From NCBI GenBank assembly GCA_037783545.1, contig JBBELK010000635.1:310001-374000 (forward strand): a stretch of DNA of 64,000 nucleotides. Direction: 5' to 3'. The notes under the pieces are model-generated. The model worked only from the letters and a program-made list of their open reading frames with translations. It was not told where the DNA came from and did not search any database. Within the stretch, counting starts at the first letter, position 1. Each line of letters begins with the position of its first letter. Positions 11,431-24,733 of this stretch are shown piece after piece. The position numbers and the translations under genes were made by a program. The DNA comes from Henricia sp. BOLD:AAB3569. Taxonomy: Eukaryota; Echinodermata; Asteroidea; Spinulosida; Echinasteridae.

Positions 11431-13960
11431 TATACTCTCCCAAAAAAGAAACGCAATTTTCTTAAAACATGTGAATTCTTGATCAGAACAGAAGTTGCTG
11501 AATACAGTGAACTTGAATAAAAAGGCACTGATCGAACAATCATCACCTAAAGAATGTTGTTTCAGCCGCTTCGGTAATTTCGTCCAGGTTTAATTCACCA
11601 ATGATGAGCCTTAGTATAGCGCGTTATTTTACGCGTGCTATGGACACGCACACGCACATTGCTTTCACAATGACGCGGCATTATTTGGACTTCCAAAATA
11701 ACGTCATTGGAAAGGGTCAATAAGTTGGAGTGACTTCTGTAAAGTTATGCATATCAGCGGCGCAGCCGTTTGGGGTAAACAATGTAGACTAATTGCACTT
11801 GATAAGTTGGATGAAGAACGTTAAGAACTGATACGACAACAGCTTTATTAAAAATAAGAGCACAACCCACACCTTGGAAGCTAATTCCAGTAATTTCTTT
11901 TTATCAACATTAGTTTGTTATTGCAACTGTATCTTCGCGTTCTTCCTGCTATTGCATTGCCTTTAGACAAGTCGGCGACCTATAGTCGAAAGGTTCCTCA
12001 TTGTATGGTGGTCTATTCGTCTCACAAAACCCAGAATAAATAAAAGAAGCTAACCGAAATTATTCCACGAGCTACAAGTCCTATAATGCTCACATAGGTC
12101 GAGGTTGAAGCAGGGGCTAACGTCGTATTCAACTTGTCTGCTTCGTTTAACCAAAGGGAATTATTATTACCCGACGCAATATATTAACAATCAGTGAAAC
12201 CGTATACCTTCGAGGAAAGGATTCTCTGCATCGGCTTGCGAGTGGGCGTGATACAGTGACGAGAAAATGCCCTCGGGCGAGGTTTATAGCCACCTGCTAC
12301 ATCTTCGGACACAGACTCAAAGGGTGACTTTGTGTTAGTTCCCCGAGGATCGGTTTCACACTTATTCAAGAATCATCCCTGGGAATTCCAAGTGAGATTC
12401 ATTTTGCAAAGGGTAAAATACACTCCTGGTAAGGACTTCCACATAAACGGATTAAAAGCGTTTCGGCGTAAGATGCTAGCTTTTTGCAAAAGTTGATACT
12501 GCAAAACATCACCAAATGATCGACGCATAAAACAATTAGGAGCGACTTGGTTCACCAGGAGTCGAAAGATCGACTGTTCCAGTCTGTCAGAACGACTAAA
12601 GAGCGACTTGGTTTTATACATTGATCTTTAGGCGAGCCGAACCTAATGTAAATGCATGCACATTAATATAAATGTATGCAAATCAGTGCAGTCACCTTTG
12701 AAACCCACTATCTCTGCGTCGAAACCTCACATTCATGCGGTTTTGGCATTCTGTCTGTCCAACACCATCAGTGTATTATAGACGTGCACGGCGGTACGTG
12801 ACTCTGTGATTGTACAGTTCCTTTTTTCCCCACCTTTCTTTGCAAAATATCTGTTGTAACTAAATCCAAGTTCGGGCAGTTAAATTGTGGTGTTCAATTG
12901 TGGTGTCGACCTAAAGTGGCTCCAAATACAATTTAGTTCGGCTTGACTCTGTATGAAACAGGTGTAAGTAAACTAAAATGATTGGACATCGTTAAAGTAC
13001 AGTATGTAACTACATTTGTTATATGATTTGTTGACTGATAATTTCCCAGTGTCCAGTAGCAGCAATAAAGGTCCTACGTAAATCAACTCGCCAAAACACC
13101 TGCTGACAAATTCCAAAATCGATTGACTTCTGGCGCGGAATCATTTTTGTAGTATTGCGCGTTCGCTTGGCATTCCGCGAAATGTCTAAGTTAATTACAA
13201 CTCTATATACGGATAGAAAGAATTTTTTTTATAGTTTTCTATATTAAACAGTAGTTTTGACTCGCCAAATGGAATTTCAAATCTTCATTTATTTTTTTCT
13301 TTCATATTACAGTTTTTCCAACCGCTTACACAAAAGCCACAATATTCGAATGCAAACACACGCCGTTCACAAACGTTCATCCTATGCGCAAAACTTAAAG
13401 TACATTCTGGTTGTTTCAAAAAGTGAAAGCTTGTACCAGTTGAAATAGTTCTTACCTTACACAAATATATCCAAACAACACACGAAGTCGATCAGTTATC
13501 ACGCACGAGCGAAAACACAACATTACTGAATTATATTTTGAGATGAAAATGTATATTATATAAGAAGGCCTTACAGGATCTGAATGACATCCAGAAAAGA
13601 AAGGTAAAGAGGAGGGAAGGAAGAAACTAAAATGAATTTGTTTTTCCTTTCAAAAGACCCGTCACCCTAATTGATACAAAGACCGGCACGGTCATAATTT
13701 TTGATTCAGGAAAACAACGCTGCCCAGTATGTTCTAAACAATGACAAGTTTTCATACACATCTCAATCAGCTTCAAATCACCAGTGTGTCTCAAATACGA
13801 TATGTCAATTATCTTACGCAAGTTATCGACCATTGTGCAATTGGTTTCACAATTTTATTTGTGTTTTTTTCACTAGGGGGGTGGGGGGAGTGGTACCACA
13901 ACATTCTTCAGGCTGAGAACTTTGTCATTACTGAAGCAGTGTACATGTATATCCGCTAAC
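11431..13960. other. stretch without a recognised gene
   Basis: Minus-strand frames between 12184 and 12621 are moderately open but show no domain, signal peptide or convincing splice border. The rest is AT-rich with no recognised repeat. Confidence 0.4.
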
Positions 13961-14034
13961 TTGAGACTGTCGCTTGAGACTTACCATACCTATCATGTCA
14001 AGATACAGAAGCATTACTAATTGTAAGAACTCTG

Positions 14035-14295
14035 GATGCCGCAATAGGGCGACATTTCGGGTAGAATCTTCCCCGGAGACCACCGAAATTTCGGCAAGAG
14101 TCACTCAAAATGACACCTTATTTTTTACCCAAAGCTTCCAAAAATGGTTCCAGACCTAAGAGAATTGGTTATAGACCTAATAAAAATGGTTCTCGATTTA
14201 AAAATATATATATTAGGGTGACACAAAAATGTCGCCCTATTGAGCGTGTCGCCCTAATATAGCTTTTTACACACAAATTGTCGCCCTATCCTAGC
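14035..14295. mobile_element. dispersed repeat with GACCTAATAAAAATGGTT words, copy 2
   Basis: The left end has caatagggcgacatttcggg and the right end has tgtcgccctattg and gtgtcgccctaat. Between them lie repeated aaaatggtt..agacctaa words (14140-14205) and ttagggtgacac. The terminal word agggcgaca pairs with tgtcgccct. Compare 6895, 26720 and 44740. Confidence 0.6.
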
Positions 14296-14299
14296 ATCC

Positions 14300-17200
14300 A
14301 TAGTTTTTGCAGTTTAATAAATTCCATGTTTTTTTCTTTTCATAATCTGTGTATACACTTTTATCGGACACCGAAGAAATGCGTTACAAATGCCTAGACC
14401 TATATGGAAACACTAAACAGCACCAATCTAAAAATGGCCTGTTTCATTTATGTTTTCACGTTGAAGTGGAATATCAAACAAGATAAAGCGATCAACGTAT
14501 ATAAAACAAAACAAGCATGTCTGCTCGGAAAACTCTGAACACATTGAGGTGACTAGATATCCAGGTATTATGTTAAAACTTGATGGTAAATCATTTGATT
14601 TAGCAATCAGCAGTGACATATCATGTCTAAATAATATCCGCGCGTTTATTACATCATTCGACCCACCAATGCACTTTTTTTGTAATCATTATGTAATCAA
14701 ACGTCCACAGGAAGTTTTGTCCACGTCAGTGGGTGTACATTTTTTATTTGCCCTTTTAGCACAAGTAAATCAATTTCCGTGACTCTGTCCCTAACCTGAG
14801 GCTTAATATTTTACCTGCAATGAATGGAAAGAGGCGACAAAGTACTTTCAACAAACAAGTGATCGTGACTGCATAGTAGCTACAGATAATCCCAAAAGAA
14901 ACGGGCCCACTGCTTTGCACGGAACACTGAGAGATCTGGGAACGTGCTCGCCACGTGTCGTTCGTGAGAATTCATCTTAAGCAGACGATCGAACAGCGCT
15001 ATCTTTCCCGCAAAAAATCGGTAAATTTATCAGCCGCCCGGTCATGCAGGATATACCCACGTACCTTCTTTTGGTCGCTGGGCCCTTATAGTAACACATA
15101 TTGATTGACGTGGTCCAGAAACGAATATTTCGTCAAATTCAAGATCACATTTCTTTGCCACAAGGGATCCGGAATTTCAATGCTGATCATGTGAAATGAA
15201 TTCGGAGACGCGAACAAAATTAGGACGAATACAGAATTTGAAGTACGTTGGATCACATTAATCCAAATTTTATACTGCCAAAATAGCTATAGGCCAATGC
15301 ATACAGTTTAAATACGTTTAAAATCTTGTAAAATCACTGATTCACGTCACAAAATCAGGCACCACTCCACCCCCTCCCTAAAAAAACAATTGTTGCATAA
15401 ACTTAAAAAACATTGTTGGTAAAGTAATCTACATAAATTTCAGCAATACTTCAGAAAACCTTTAAAATCCATGTATAGCTTTCACTTTCAGTAATGATTT
15501 TGTTAAAATTAATTAATTATTTTTTACAGAAAAGTAAAATGTTGGCGACTGATGGAGGTAAATTTTCGATCATCGCAAATAATTACAATGAACCTACAAA
15601 CATTTTCATTGACGCTATAAAATTGTAGGTGTAAGCAAACGCCACAAAATCGCAAAATTACGAAGTAAAAACCCAAGCTTAGACAGGACTTTAGTTTTAA
15701 TAATGTGCATACTGCAAATCTTTTTTTCAAACGTGGGTGTTGAAATCGTGTATTACACAAACGGATTAAAGTTATTAATCTGTTGTACGTAACCCACGGG
15801 GGTTGGCATTGATAGACGTTTGTTCAAGTTCTTCTTGCAGGGCTTTGACCTCATTCTTTAAGATCAAACCATCACATATAAATCAAATAACAGCTGCCGC
15901 TTCTTCACTAAACCAGTTCTTGCAAGCATCTCCGTTTACGTAAATTTTTGTTCTCAGTAATTTGACTTTTTGGCTTTTCCGTTTTGATGGACCCTTGGGG
16001 TGTTTTTTCTTTCTCGAAATCATGATTGGTGAAATATAGATATGCGTATCCTGGGGGACTTTTGGCTGTAGATTGAAAATCAAGGAGCAGATGCTGGAAC
16101 AAGACGGATATTTCCCGGAGGAGGGGCTGTCTAAGATATTTAAGGGAATGAAGTTTGACAAAATAAGGCTTTGGAGACGTTTGAGAGTTACAGTGAGGGT
16201 TATAGTGCAATGTCCGTGACGTTTGACAAAGGAGCTAGTGGTGAAACAAACTTCCGTGTGCGCGAAACAACTATATTTAAGAAAGTGGCTCTTTAAAGTT
16301 ATATTAAACCTTTCTGCTAAACCGTGACATTGTGGGTTATTTACGTTTATAGATTTGAACTGCGTGATTATTACTGCAGTATAATTCTGCTGCTTGCAGA
16401 TAGTCGCAGACACGGCAATTATATTGTCTACACAGACTTGTGCACTCTCAGTCGATGTATCAAAAGTGAAATAAATAAAATACAAGAGGCGTACGTACCG
16501 GAATATCGTTGCTTATACTATGTGAACGCATAGCACTCAAAATCGTAATCGTTCTGAGTTTTTATTTGAAACAGAGATGCGTACATCACAACATAAAACT
16601 TTTTCGTGGTTTTATGGTGTTCCACCACGCAGTGGTATTAAATAGTGTCTATCACGTCAGAGGTTTGAGCAAAAGCTTGACGGTTCGCGTCTGGTTCACC
16701 GTCATTGGGTTAAAACTTCGAACAGCCAAAATCATTTGGCGTCTTGGTGTCCGCTTTGAAAAGGCTTCCACCCTCTTAAAATGAACCCACCACCCCCTTC
16801 CTCATTCATCGCGGCCTAAATTTCCCCTGCAAGCTATTTTCAAACACAATAGACTTTAATTCTCTGCACCGATGGAGACAGACGGTCTATCCCTTGCCCG
16901 GGGTGTGATATGAAATGGCCGATGAAAACAGTCTTTGGTCAGTCATAAAATGTGTAATTACCGACATATCCAGGATGTGTCTGTTTACTTTTCCAGCAAC
17001 GGGCCTCTAGAACACTTGATGATGGAGAAGTGATTGCGATTCTTCCTCAAGGCTCTTCAAATTAGACCCAGATTGTTGGAGAACCGCCACATTTATTGCT
17101 TTATTGGATGTTGCTAGCGGCGGCAACGTTCAACGGCACTTGTGTGATTCGCGTTGAGAGTCTAACATTTTCTCACTGAGAGAGACAAATTGTTCTTTCC

Positions 17201-20180
17201 AGATGCTGTAGTTGTGGATCCCGACGGCTGCGAAATTTGTTAGCAGATGCAAACATTGAACACGCCTCCAACCAAATTTGTCGTGGGAAGCCATTAATTT
17301 TACACGGCGCGAAAAAAAAAAAGTTGGCCAGATACACTGGAAGTTTGTTTATATAAGACCGTTTTGGAGAAAACGAACAACTTCATGAAACTAAAATCAC
17401 AATTTTTCTCAAAGGTCAAGTAGCATCTTAAACTTAAGAACCATGTCAACAACCATGATATTTTAAATCACAATATAACAAGATTTAAAAACCAAATACG
17501 GGTTGCTCTGTACACTGTAAGATATCGAGTGTATTTCCAAGAGGTCCTTATAAATTTACGAGGGGGAGCGTGCTTTGCAAACCAGAAGGATGTTCACGCC
17601 GTGTGACGCAAGCTCTTAAGATTTATCTCCATGTTGTGCCTGAAAGAAACCGCATTTCCCCGGTGACATTGCATGTCTACTTTTCCTCCCTAAGAGAGCA
17701 CGCAAGACGGTGAGCAATTACGAGCTTTGCGTGACTTCTGTTTGCTCAATTGCTTTAACCAGTTCCAATTTCGAGTCATTTCCCGGGATTAACAGCTTGG
17801 TGGGAGAAATAAAAACAGGCAGTTAATTGATTTTCTAAAAAGGTTGGCACCCGCGGGCGTCGTGACTACCGCAATTTTTTGATCATTTAAGAGTTTTCAC
17901 AACTCCCAAACGCCGGATCATATTTTGTCTCTCCAAAGTGAGTATAGGCACGTAGGTGACAGTGATGTGTAATCATTGTTTTACTGTCGTCGTGGGGTTT
18001 GTGAGAAGGATTTTGTGAAAGTGATGTTTGCTTCTGTGGAAACGGTATATGTGGCGTTGGGTAAAGATAATCTGTTCTCGGCCATTTAATCTGACACCGC
18101 ATAGCTGGAATCAATTTAGCTTAAATTTGATTGTCTAGCCTACCGTGTTGGCCTTCGTCGACAAAGTGATTATCAATCGGTTTAAAACTGCCACAGCAAG
18201 TTGTTATGATGCTGATCGCATTCGGGCTTACATGGCCAAAATGCTTGGTGCATTGAACCCAAGGACGCGTGTTTAATTTTGGCTGTTGTGTGTCCAAATC
18301 CAGGCTGCGTTCATGGTGTGTACGTGCGCCCATAGGCAAGGCACTTTGCCACAAGTTGCCATTCTTCACCTAGGAGTAAATGGGTACTTCCGAGGGTTGT
18401 GAGTTCCAAGTGTTTGTTTCAGGCTGCCAGGGCGCCCGGGAAAACGCGCCTAGGAAACACCCTGCGGGTATTATGTGCGCTGTTATAAGATGGTATTGTC
18501 ATTTCTATGGAGATAAACTGTAACTGAGAAACTTGACAATTTGTATCAAAAATGTAAGCACCAAACACTTATATATCTTCATCACATATCCAAATTGTAC
18601 GTTATTCATGTAGCTGTTAGGTATCCATGTTTCTGGGTACATTCGTGGTGAGGCAATGAGAGTTGGCTTTGTGGTTAGGCAACACTGGGGCAGGCGTTGG
18701 GAATACTACAGTTGCTTATTTTATTTAAAAAATACGGAGAATACAACATTCCAAGCTATTCTCTCGGTTCTATCATGAATCACACTAATAAATAGCAGAA
18801 GGTGAAAGCGTAACCCATCGTAAAGAAGCGTAAACCATGCATAGATTCCAGGAGATACCAAATGATCAAATACCTCATAACTATTACCCCAACATATTGA
18901 TACTGCGACACTTACGCGAAACAGCTTAAGCAATAATATCTTTAAGCATGGCTTTAAGTATCCATGGCAAAGCATATTTAAATTCTTATTGTAATTCGAT
19001 TTATTCGTGGGCTCGCGGAGGCTCATGACAAAAACATGAAGCTTTGACTTTCAGTAAACTCTGGTTTGACGCTAACAATTCTACAATAATTGCAAATTTT
19101 GGAAATCCCATGTGGAAACCCTGACCCTTAAATCAGCAGTAAAGAAAAAGCTAATTCGTTTTGTTTGACTTGGAGACTAACATCGGTAGAACGTCAAATA
19201 ATGGAAAAATCGAATTTGCGTAGAAGCATTATTAGATTGGCCAAGACGACGAATATGGTTAGATACACTAATAACGTTTGTGGTTCGTGTGCAAAGAGGT
19301 AAATTTGACTTGGGAATGTGTTCCCAAAGTGGATATTCACTCCATTAAAATATAGCATATATTACACACAATTCAACGCGCTGTTAGTGCTGTTAGTGGC
19401 ACTATACCTTTGTTATAGTGTTTAAGATATGGAGTAATTCTTGTACATGTATATACTAGGTATTTTCCCGACAGATTGTCAAACAATAGGGTTAACTTCT
19501 CTGTTTACGTAACTGCCAAAATCAAACTATTGTAATTTATATGTAGAAATAAGCCGCAAACCTCGAACGCCATTCGATTTATTTCTTGCTAAGGAAAAAG
19601 TAGTCAATTGTTTTGTTACTTTCGTCGATCCAAAATGTTTGCGAGAAACGACGTAAGGTAAAGTCAGTTCCTTATCCAAAGATAAATTGGCGTAAACCAA
19701 AAAGCTCAATCATCCACGATATTATTTCAAGAATATATATTCCTAGAAGAGCAAAGGAAAAACAACTCTAATCTTAAGCCAATCAGATCGCGTTTTACAT
19801 AGTACGTTTGTTAGACAATTAAGCAAGTTGTTGGCCAATAGCAGCACGTGTACTATGTTGTTGTTTTGATAAGTAGCGATTTGATTGGTTAGAAAGGAGG
19901 TCATAATATACTGCAATCTTAGATAACCAAAATAGTAAGTATTGTGACTTGGTTTCTTCCGGTCGATTTAGGGGTGGTACAAACAAGACTCCGTGGGTAA
20001 TAGAAGGGCCATATCGATTGCTAAGCTCAGGAAATACGAAGGATGTCATAACGACGCCAATAGCCCGCAGCCATTTCAGCCTCAACGGCTTTATTTAGCG
20101 TTCAATCGAAAGACATCAACCGTAGGTTGTCGACAGATGTCATTTCTTGCAGTACTGACTCTCCGTCCTCATACGACGCC
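14300..20180. other. long gene-free stretch
   Basis: About 5.9 kb in which I find no exon with supporting evidence. The longest frame (minus strand, 15883-16485) lacks an ATG at its 5' end and shows no domain. The sequence is AT-rich with no clear SINE or LINE. Weak promoter-like words occur, but nothing coherent. Confidence 0.45.
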
Positions 20181-20201
20181 AAAAGCCTACCTGTCAAATT
20201 T

Positions 20202-20425
20202 GCCTGTATAAAACAACAATGACCCTGATGAGTAAACCACCGACCAATTTAGCAAGGAAAATAAACTGGCGCCGGTCCAAAACGGAGAGCGATGATCGCA
20301 ATGATGAAGATAATTCACGGCAAATCAGGGAGCGAGTGGACGATCACAGTCCGTGTTTGTTTAGCCCTTTTTGGAGCCACTTAGTGCAATATTTGTACAC
20401 GCTATCCGTATATTGCGAGTCTCAT
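20202..20425 (+). other. TATA-like word followed by a 69-codon ATG frame, unsupported
   Basis: A TATA-like tgtataaaac (20202-20211) is followed at 20219 by an ATG that opens 69 codons, strongly charged in its first half (many D, E, R, K). The TATA-to-ATG distance is too short for an ordinary leader, and there is no signal peptide or donor. It could be chance, or part of the 5' region of peptide gene A, 500 bases downstream. Confidence 0.15.
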
Positions 20426-20908
20426 TAGTTCAAGTAGCTGTACATTTCAGGGATTCTATCGGAAAAAAAACACGCGTTCTACGACTCTTCATCTCGCGGC
20501 TCTGACTTTTAAACTGTCAGAGGAAAGCAACTGAAAGGAATAAATATTTGTACAATTGTTTTGTCACTTAGAGGAGAAAGCAAACAAGTTTAAAATTATT
20601 TAAAAAGTTACATTTTGATAAATCTAAATACTAAGACAAAATATTTAAATCGACACCAATAATAAATTATCACTGATAGATGTAGTATTTTCAAATTCAT
20701 ACCACGGAAGTGACCAAGCATACAATGACAGCACGGGTTGTTATTGTGTAGCTTTCCTATGGGAACATTAATGACAAAATCCACCATATAAAAACCAAAC
20801 ACCAAATTTAAGTTCCAAATATTAAGTCATACAGATCCTGCTAAGATTTAAGATTTTGGCGTCCCGGTAAAGTTTTGTTTCCTTAATCTTATGATTCTTC
20901 TTTTACAG

Positions 20909-23440
20909 GTTACACCTAGGTCCATAACACTGTGCCGAAGAAAACATGTCGACCAAAACGTTACTGCTTGTTGTATGCCTATTCTACACGATGCTCCTCG
21001 TCACGGCGTTACCACTCGACTACCCGTCAGACGCTAACAACCCCTTTCTGAGGCGTCTACGCTCCACGGATGATAACCCACGTAAGATAGCAAAAATACA
21101 CTGTTTTCGCGACCACAAAAAAAAAACATGTTACTGACGTGGTTACTGGGTCAACCAATCGTTGTCTTCGGTTGTCGACGACCAAAACTGGCCATTGGTT
21201 GTAACCGCAGTCGCGTCAGAAGCAGGTTTGTGGCTGTGATCGGGGAAAAAAACTTTCAACACATCCTGTCCCGATTTGGTCATTGCAGTTTGGTTTAACC
21301 CATAGTACAAAAGGGCAGAGGGCACGGTGTTGCTGCCCCTTTTGCACACATTGGCGGCCATGTTAGAGGACAGGTATTTCACAAAACGCCTATGCATGAC
21401 GCACGGCGAGAATGGGTTGCCTCCTTAGAGGGTACATGTCACCATATAAAAGTCTGTACTTCAGTTGAGTTTACAATCGAGTTCACTATACATGTATTTA
21501 AAGATATACAGTCCGTGGTTTTCAGTAATTTGATTTTTTTTCTCCGAAGGAATTTTTAAAGCATTTACTTTATTTTAACGACAATACTTTGTATTTTAGA
21601 CATCGGCAACCCTGTGAAAAACGTCATTTTTACACAGCCGTTTTTGCGCCTTGCCTAGACTTGCCCATGTCTGACTTCCCGTGTTTGGTCTGTGGTGCGG
21701 TGCGTGCAGCGCACCCTCTGGACTGGTGGCCTGTCAAATCTCTTTTCTCTTCTGTGACTTCCTGAGTCAGATGAAACAGAATAATACAGATTGGACAGGC
21801 CACCGGTCCGAAGGGCGCACTGAGCACTGCGCGTTGCAAACTGAGCACGAGAGATCAGACTTGGGCAAGTCCACGACTTCAATTATTGACGAACCGCCAA
21901 TGATTCGAAATATTGACAGTAACTGTTCGATAACTAAACATTGGTGGATTTTTTTTCGTTGATGTCTCATTTGAAAGCGATTAACTTATGTTTCTGGACG
22001 ATTACCAATTCAAAAAACGTTTTATTTTTCTCGGTGTCACACTCAAATAGCATGGACTGCATATCTTTAACTCTATGGCCGCGAACTAAATGGCTAGGAC
22101 TTGACATTACACACGAGCAAATGGTGCAAGCACCAGGTACCCATTAACGACTGGGTGGCCGGGGCCAGCTACACAAGCAGACGTTGGTGGCGATGTACAG
22201 CTAAGTTTTCCGGACCAATGGAAAAGCCTGCGACTGCTTCGAGGTTCGAGCTCACGACCCTCCGATTGCAAGCCCGACGCTCTACCGCTGCGTCACAGTG
22301 CTGTACAGCATAATTGCCCATAGACTCGTGTAATGGTAGCTTTCCCAGCTGATTAGTCAAAAGTGATCTACCTTGATATCCACCACAGTACGTATAAAGA
22401 TGAGGTGAGGTTAATCTAGCTATTTTGACACATTATTATCTTATTTCGTTTTGCAGTTTGCGATTACAGGGGTCTGAAATGTATCTGTAACGGACAAGAG
22501 AAACCTACAACATGTGGACTCTTCTATTACAATCCAAGGTAGGTTAATACATGTATGGACGCCATCTTGTGTCAACTTACGAAGTCATATCCTGTCCTCA
22601 ACCCCTCCAAATCTCCACCCCATCCCAACCCTTTTAACACCCAATCCTCACCTCCACCCCTTTCTTTATATTTTTTTGTTCTTTGTTTAATTGTACCAAA
22701 AAGTAAAAGTAATGTCTTCGGTTGTTTTACTTCAATCTGACAAAGAGGATACATATATTTGTCAGCATGACAGCCAGCCCCGTGCTGTCGTTTTACGCAT
22801 GTGCATTTGGGAGTAATATGCAACAAACGCAAAGTTACGAAAGTAACCGAACGGGCAAACCGAACGAGATTTTGCCGAACATGGGAAAATTTAACTTTTG
22901 CCGATCCGAATCGAACCCGAACTTGCCATCTTTGTTACAGTCTATGGCAAATGAGGCAAGAAGTTTTAATTAAGGATGCGGATTTATTGTGAAAAACGCA
23001 GGGGATAGGCCTATACCTTCGCTGCATGACAGTTTATTCTGTGTGGAGCCACTGTCAACCAAACATTTCAATTGTGACCAGGCATTTCAATTGTGTGAGC
23101 ACGTTCGATCAAGCGACTATAGTTGACTATAATCGAATAGAGTCCCTCGAACGATTGGTAATTTCCGTTGTTCGAGGGAGTCTAGTCGACTAAGTGAGCT
23201 ATAGTCGCTTGATCGAACTTGCTCATTAATGTCTCCGCCATGTTAAAATGTTTTAAATGTATTAAAATACATTCTCTTCTACTTCTTTTATTTTTTCCAG
23301 GTGGAATATTTAATGAGACTACCTTTATTTGTGGATATGGTGCAGCTTTCATTTGGCTCATGAGGGACACGCAACCACAGCAGACTGGGAATCTTCCAAA
23401 GATTTTGTGTTAAATTTTGTGTTAAATTAAAAGACTAGCC
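20909..23440 (+). CDS. secreted cysteine-rich peptide gene A (spliced, candidate)
   Basis: Exon 1 follows acceptor tcttttacag (ends 20908), with ATG at 20946 and donor C|GTAAG at 21081. It gives 45 residues: a signal peptide (TLLLVVCLFYTMLLVTA) and a propeptide containing FLRRLR, a likely processing site. Exon 2 (22457-22538, acceptor gttttgcag, donor AAG|GTAGGT) adds a short tail with cysteines at 47, 54, 56 and 65 (C-X6-C-X-C-X8-C), ending LFYYNPR. Exon 3 (from 23301, acceptor ttttttccag) adds WNI and a stop at 23311-23313, for 76 residues in all. An ATTAAA poly(A) signal sits at 23426-23431. Read-through of exon 2 would stop right after NPR. The tail spacing closely matches the exon at 34505. 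Likely role: secreted defence, signalling or venom-type peptide. No family recognised; no transcript evidence. Confidence 0.55.
21498..22070. mobile_element. TTAA-type inverted-repeat element, copy 2, in gene A intron 1
   Basis: It is bounded by TTAA at both ends (21498-21501 and 22067-22070), with matching inverted ends (aagatatacagtccgtgg and catggactgcatatctt). The interior is an imperfect palindrome (gacttgcccatgtctgac against agatcagacttgggcaagtc). It is the inverted relative of 7780-8328. No transposase is encoded. It lies wholly inside the proposed intron and does not interrupt the exons. Confidence 0.8.
22150..22320 (-). mobile_element. tRNA-derived SINE fragment in gene A intron 1
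   Basis: The minus strand carries a tRNA-like body: an A-box-like gcagcggtagagcg, the internal gggcttgcaatcgga, and a B-box-like gtgagctcgaacctc (complement of about 22240-22255). The stems are imperfect, which argues for a SINE head and not a working tRNA gene. Confidence 0.55.
23102..23219. repeat. near-perfect 118-bp hairpin in gene A intron 2
   Basis: The ends gttcgatcaagcgactatag and ctatagtcgcttgatcgaac are exact reverse complements. A second inner pair (agtccctcgaac..gttcgagggagtct) lies inside. No coding frame. It could be a fold-back element or a precursor-like hairpin in the intron transcript. Confidence 0.75.
23301..23413 (+). CDS. alternative terminal exon of gene A (exon-2-skipping form)
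   Basis: If exon 1 of gene A (phase 1 donor) is joined directly to the acceptor at 23300, a different frame of exon 3 stays open for 37 codons and ends at TAA 23411-23413, 12 bases before the ATTAAA signal. This gives an 82-residue precursor whose tail starts GIFNETTFICGYGAAF and ends in Leu-Cys. It carries only two cysteines. The phase fits, but an open run of this length could be chance, so this is a hypothesis for an alternative isoform. Confidence 0.25.
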
Positions 23441-24160
23441 TTTTCGTTCAGGGTTTAAAATGTTTACGTAGACGTTACTTAATCGCGAACTGAATATGGG
23501 GTTTACTTAAAATATGTATCCTAATTGTCAATCCTAATAGTCCGATTTTTGTAAAAACAAAAATGTAAGTTTACTTATATAAACTCCTAAAAAAAGTTCG
23601 GAAAGTCAAGTTTGACTGACGATTTCTTTCTTGTTACTAAATCATTTCCCTTGAATTTGGTATCATTGGAAAGCCCTGTTATTCCTAGTCGACCAATATT
23701 GTAATAAGGGCCATCTACATTCGCCATGAAGATTATATACCTCATGTGTAGATTCCTGTCATCTGATTGGTTAAAAGTGGGGGCATTGAATTAGCTAGAC
23801 TCTTCGCATACAGAATTTTGACTGTGCGCCGGGCGCGCATAGTCTTTGCCATGCCATTGGGCGTAGTTATTTAGCAGGTTCCGGACGCGTGCATCGCGTG
23901 TGCAGCATAGCTGTGCACCAACTGTACAGCTACGTGCCTCATGTAAACATTAATCAGGCCGGTAATGGCGGAAACGTTTTGGCGGAGTCGTTTGATAAAG
24001 TACTACACTGAACTACAGTGAAAACAGTGTCAGGTGAAATGTGCCACCAAAGTGTCAGGTGATTATGCTACCAATATTTTGCTGTAAATACCAACCAAAA
24101 TTCGCCGTAGACGATCTTTCGAAATCGAAACTCGATGGGCTATACTGTCAATGACTATGT
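23441..24160. other. stretch without a recognised gene
   Basis: AT-rich sequence downstream of gene A. A CpG-richer patch (23820-23960) has no donor or frame that I can support. Confidence 0.4.
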
Positions 24161-24169
24161 AACGTTACT

Positions 24170-24660
24170 TTTAACCGATCAGATGACAACAATCTAATAC
24201 ACATTAGGTGTATAAAACAAATATTGACTGCTGTTTATTCGGGTCACAGATTGTAGGCCCTCGGTGATCTCGAAACCATGACTATGTATACAGTTATGGC
24301 TTGGAGGTCACCTTGGGCCTACAATTTTAACCATGACCCTCATCGCAGTCAATATTTGTATACTATGTTCTAAATGGTATGTTATTTGTATCGCCGCTAT
24401 AGACTATTTCGATTACATCTAAACCATCCGTTTGAAAACTGCCTGTCGTTTTGCAAAACGTACCCTGATTGGCGTAAAGGTGGTTTGACAGATATACAGG
24501 GATACATCTGCCATAGGTGGACGTCACCCAGTGCACGAACTGTACGTTGTTTTGTTGGTAAATCAAGCAGTGCAAAATACACAACTTACTTGAAGTGATG
24601 AGAAGACCGTGCAACGGGCAAACAGCAAAACGTACAGTTCGTGCACTAGACGGCCCCTGT
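24170..24660. repeat. two adjacent fold-back repeats
   Basis: First pair: acaaatattgactg near 24217 against cagtcaatatttgt near 24346, with gattgtaggccc against gggcctacaatt inside. Second pair: gtgcacgaactgtacgttg near 24531 against aacgtacagttcgtgcac near 24630. Frames open here on both strands follow from the symmetry. Confidence 0.65.
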
Positions 24661-24733
24661 TATTATTGGTCATTACGCACACCACAAAACTTGCTGAGGG
24701 CGCTATATAGGCTACCTAATGGTACATAATGCT

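Noticed and set aside
15883-16485. Longest minus-strand frame (about 200 codons)
   Set aside because: It lacks an ATG at its upstream end, shows no domain or signal peptide, and has no convincing splice borders.
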